Assembly: GCF_000955955.1 (NCBI RefSeq)
Contig: NZ_JYJG01000247.1
Span: forward strand, 1-38,692
Direction: 5' to 3'
From: Lentzea aerocolonigenes
GTDB lineage: Bacteria; Actinomycetota; Actinomycetes; Mycobacteriales; Pseudonocardiaceae
DNA length: 38,692 nucleotides
Both the position numbers and the translations under genes were made by a program. The notes under the pieces were generated by a model. It was not told where the DNA came from. It ran no database searches and saw only the letters and a list, made by a program, of their open reading frames with translations. Shown piece by piece: positions 37,850 to 38,692 of this stretch (its first letter is position 1; every line of letters begins with the position of its first letter).

Positions 37850-38691
37850 GCCAGGGCTCCCTTCAGCTCGGCCCCGAAGTTGTTGTCCTGCTGCTGTGGC
37901 GCCGTCGTCCTCATGGGAGGGAGACCTGCCTGGATCGCGGCGTCGTCGGGATGCACACCCGCGTCGACCAGCGTCTTGTAGACCTCGGCTGCGGCCTTGA
38001 GGTCATCCCGCTCCGCTTCGCGGTCAGCAGGCACCGGGTTCGTGTAGACGAGCGACAACTTGCCCAGGCCGCGGTCGGGGAACTGCGGCAGGTACTGGTT
38101 GTTCAGCAGGCCCTTCCACCGGTCCAGGCGAGTGACGGTGATGGCCTCGGCGTACCAGGCTTTCGCGGCGTCGGCCGTCGCGCGGTTGACGTCGTCGACA
38201 TCACCGACGGCGAACTTCGGCATGCCGAACGCTTCGCGGATGGTGGTCTTGTCGAGCTGGGCGATCTCGACGAACTGCATGTCGCGCTGGGAGATCTTGA
38301 GGTCGATCCACTCCATCTCCCCCTCGATCATGCCGACGCGACCGGCGTTGGAGACGCCTTGGTGCGACTCGTTCCACCGCTCGCGCCACTTGTCCCACTC
38401 GCGCTGCTGCATCTTCTTGTTGACCTTGACCAGGCCACCGGGCAGCGCGTTGTTGCGGAAGAAGGCGTTGTTCCACTCGGCGCCGTAACGGACGCTGTCG
38501 AGGGTGTTCATGATCGACTGGACGGCGCCCATGCCCCGGTAGGGGTCGGTCGGGTTGGGCATGCGCTGGAACAGCACGTCCTTGCGGTCCAGCGGCACCT
38601 GCTCACCGCTCGGTCCGGTGTAGATGAAGCCCAACAGGAAGTTCTTCGGGCTCGTCACCGGCTCCATGCGGTCAGGACGCACGGGCCACAG
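37846..38691 (-). CDS. Phage portal protein (partial, cut by the window edge)
   Basis: At least 281 residues of a phage portal protein: SPKNFLLGFIYTGPSGEQVP, DPYRGMGAVQSIMNTLDSVR, WNNAFFRNNALPGGLVKVNK and RDMQFVEIAQLDKTTIREAFGMP, the typical portal pattern with its F-(x)-N-(x)-P-G-G motif, and a C-terminal Gln-rich tail (TAPQQQDNNFG). The frame is open through the right edge, so the N-terminal part and the gene start lie outside. The portal ring at one head vertex is the docking point for terminase and tail. The terminase gene is expected further to the right. Confidence 0.9.
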   Translation of the reverse strand: MWPVRPDRMEPVTSPKNFLLGFIYTGPSGEQVPLDRKDVLFQRMPNPTDPYRGMGAVQSIMNTLDSVRYGAEWNNAFFRNNALPGGLVKVNKKMQQREWDKWRERWNESHQGVSNAGRVGMIEGEMEWIDLKISQRDMQFVEIAQLDKTTIREAFGMPKFAVGDVDDVNRATADAAKAWYAEAITVTRLDRWKGLLNNQYLPQFPDRGLGKLSLVYTNPVPADREAERDDLKAAAEVYKTLVDAGVHPDDAAIQAGLPPMRTTAPQQQDNNFGAELKGALA

Positions 38692-38692
38692 C

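Noticed and set aside
1..38692. CRISPR arrays, rRNA and tRNA genes
   Set aside because: No regularly spaced direct repeats and no clover-leaf or rRNA-like conserved stretches were noticed on reading either strand; a tRNA scan was not possible here, so this is a negative by eye only.

Overview
The window is high-GC DNA with GTG/TTG starts, strong G/C third-position bias and GGAGG-type ribosome binding sites. The gene families (XRE/DUF5753 and DUF397 pairs, DUF3040, DUF2252, DUF1996, a stand-alone RibD-type pyrimidine reductase, ZapE and a short ATP-dependent DNA ligase) point to a filamentous actinomycete, most likely order Pseudonocardiales (Lentzea/Saccharothrix/Amycolatopsis-like). That assignment is inference from gene content.

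Bases 1 to about 14.8 kb are ordinary chromosome: DUF2252 protein, GNAT acetyltransferase, a decayed XRE-DUF397 remnant, a small secreted protein, an ABC-F ATPase, DUF3040 protein, M48 protease, ZapE, pyrimidine reductase, DNA ligase, a DUF1963-like protein, a hydrolase-like lipoprotein that appears to lack its nucleophile, an EamA transporter, a protein of unknown function, a 21-residue peptide with 8 cysteines that was easy to miss, a DUF6319-type protein, and a secreted DUF1996 protein behind a perfect LacI-family (CebR/CelR-like) operator.

From 14.9 to 20.8 kb the content is accessory. It holds a shattered phosphotransferase pseudogene, a large NACHT NTPase (candidate defence protein), a DUF397 gene with its XRE/DUF5753 partner (which carries an in-frame amber codon at codon 3 behind a strong RBS), two perfect palindromes in the divergent control region, and an operon of five tiny coupled genes of unknown function.

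From about 20.8 kb to the right edge is part of a siphovirus-type prophage. All structural genes are on the minus strand and read from the right edge leftwards: portal (cut by the window), ClpP-like prohead protease, HK97 capsid, small head proteins, a fibre-like protein, connector and neck proteins, two paralogous tail-tube-like proteins, tail assembly chaperones with a -1 programmed frameshift at CCCTTTG, a tape measure broken by a one-base frameshift, minor tail proteins and two small membrane proteins. One plus-strand gene at the left end has a good promoter and a leaderless start, so it may be expressed in the lysogen. Terminase, integrase, repressor, endolysin and attachment sites are not in the window, so neither completeness nor the left boundary can be settled.
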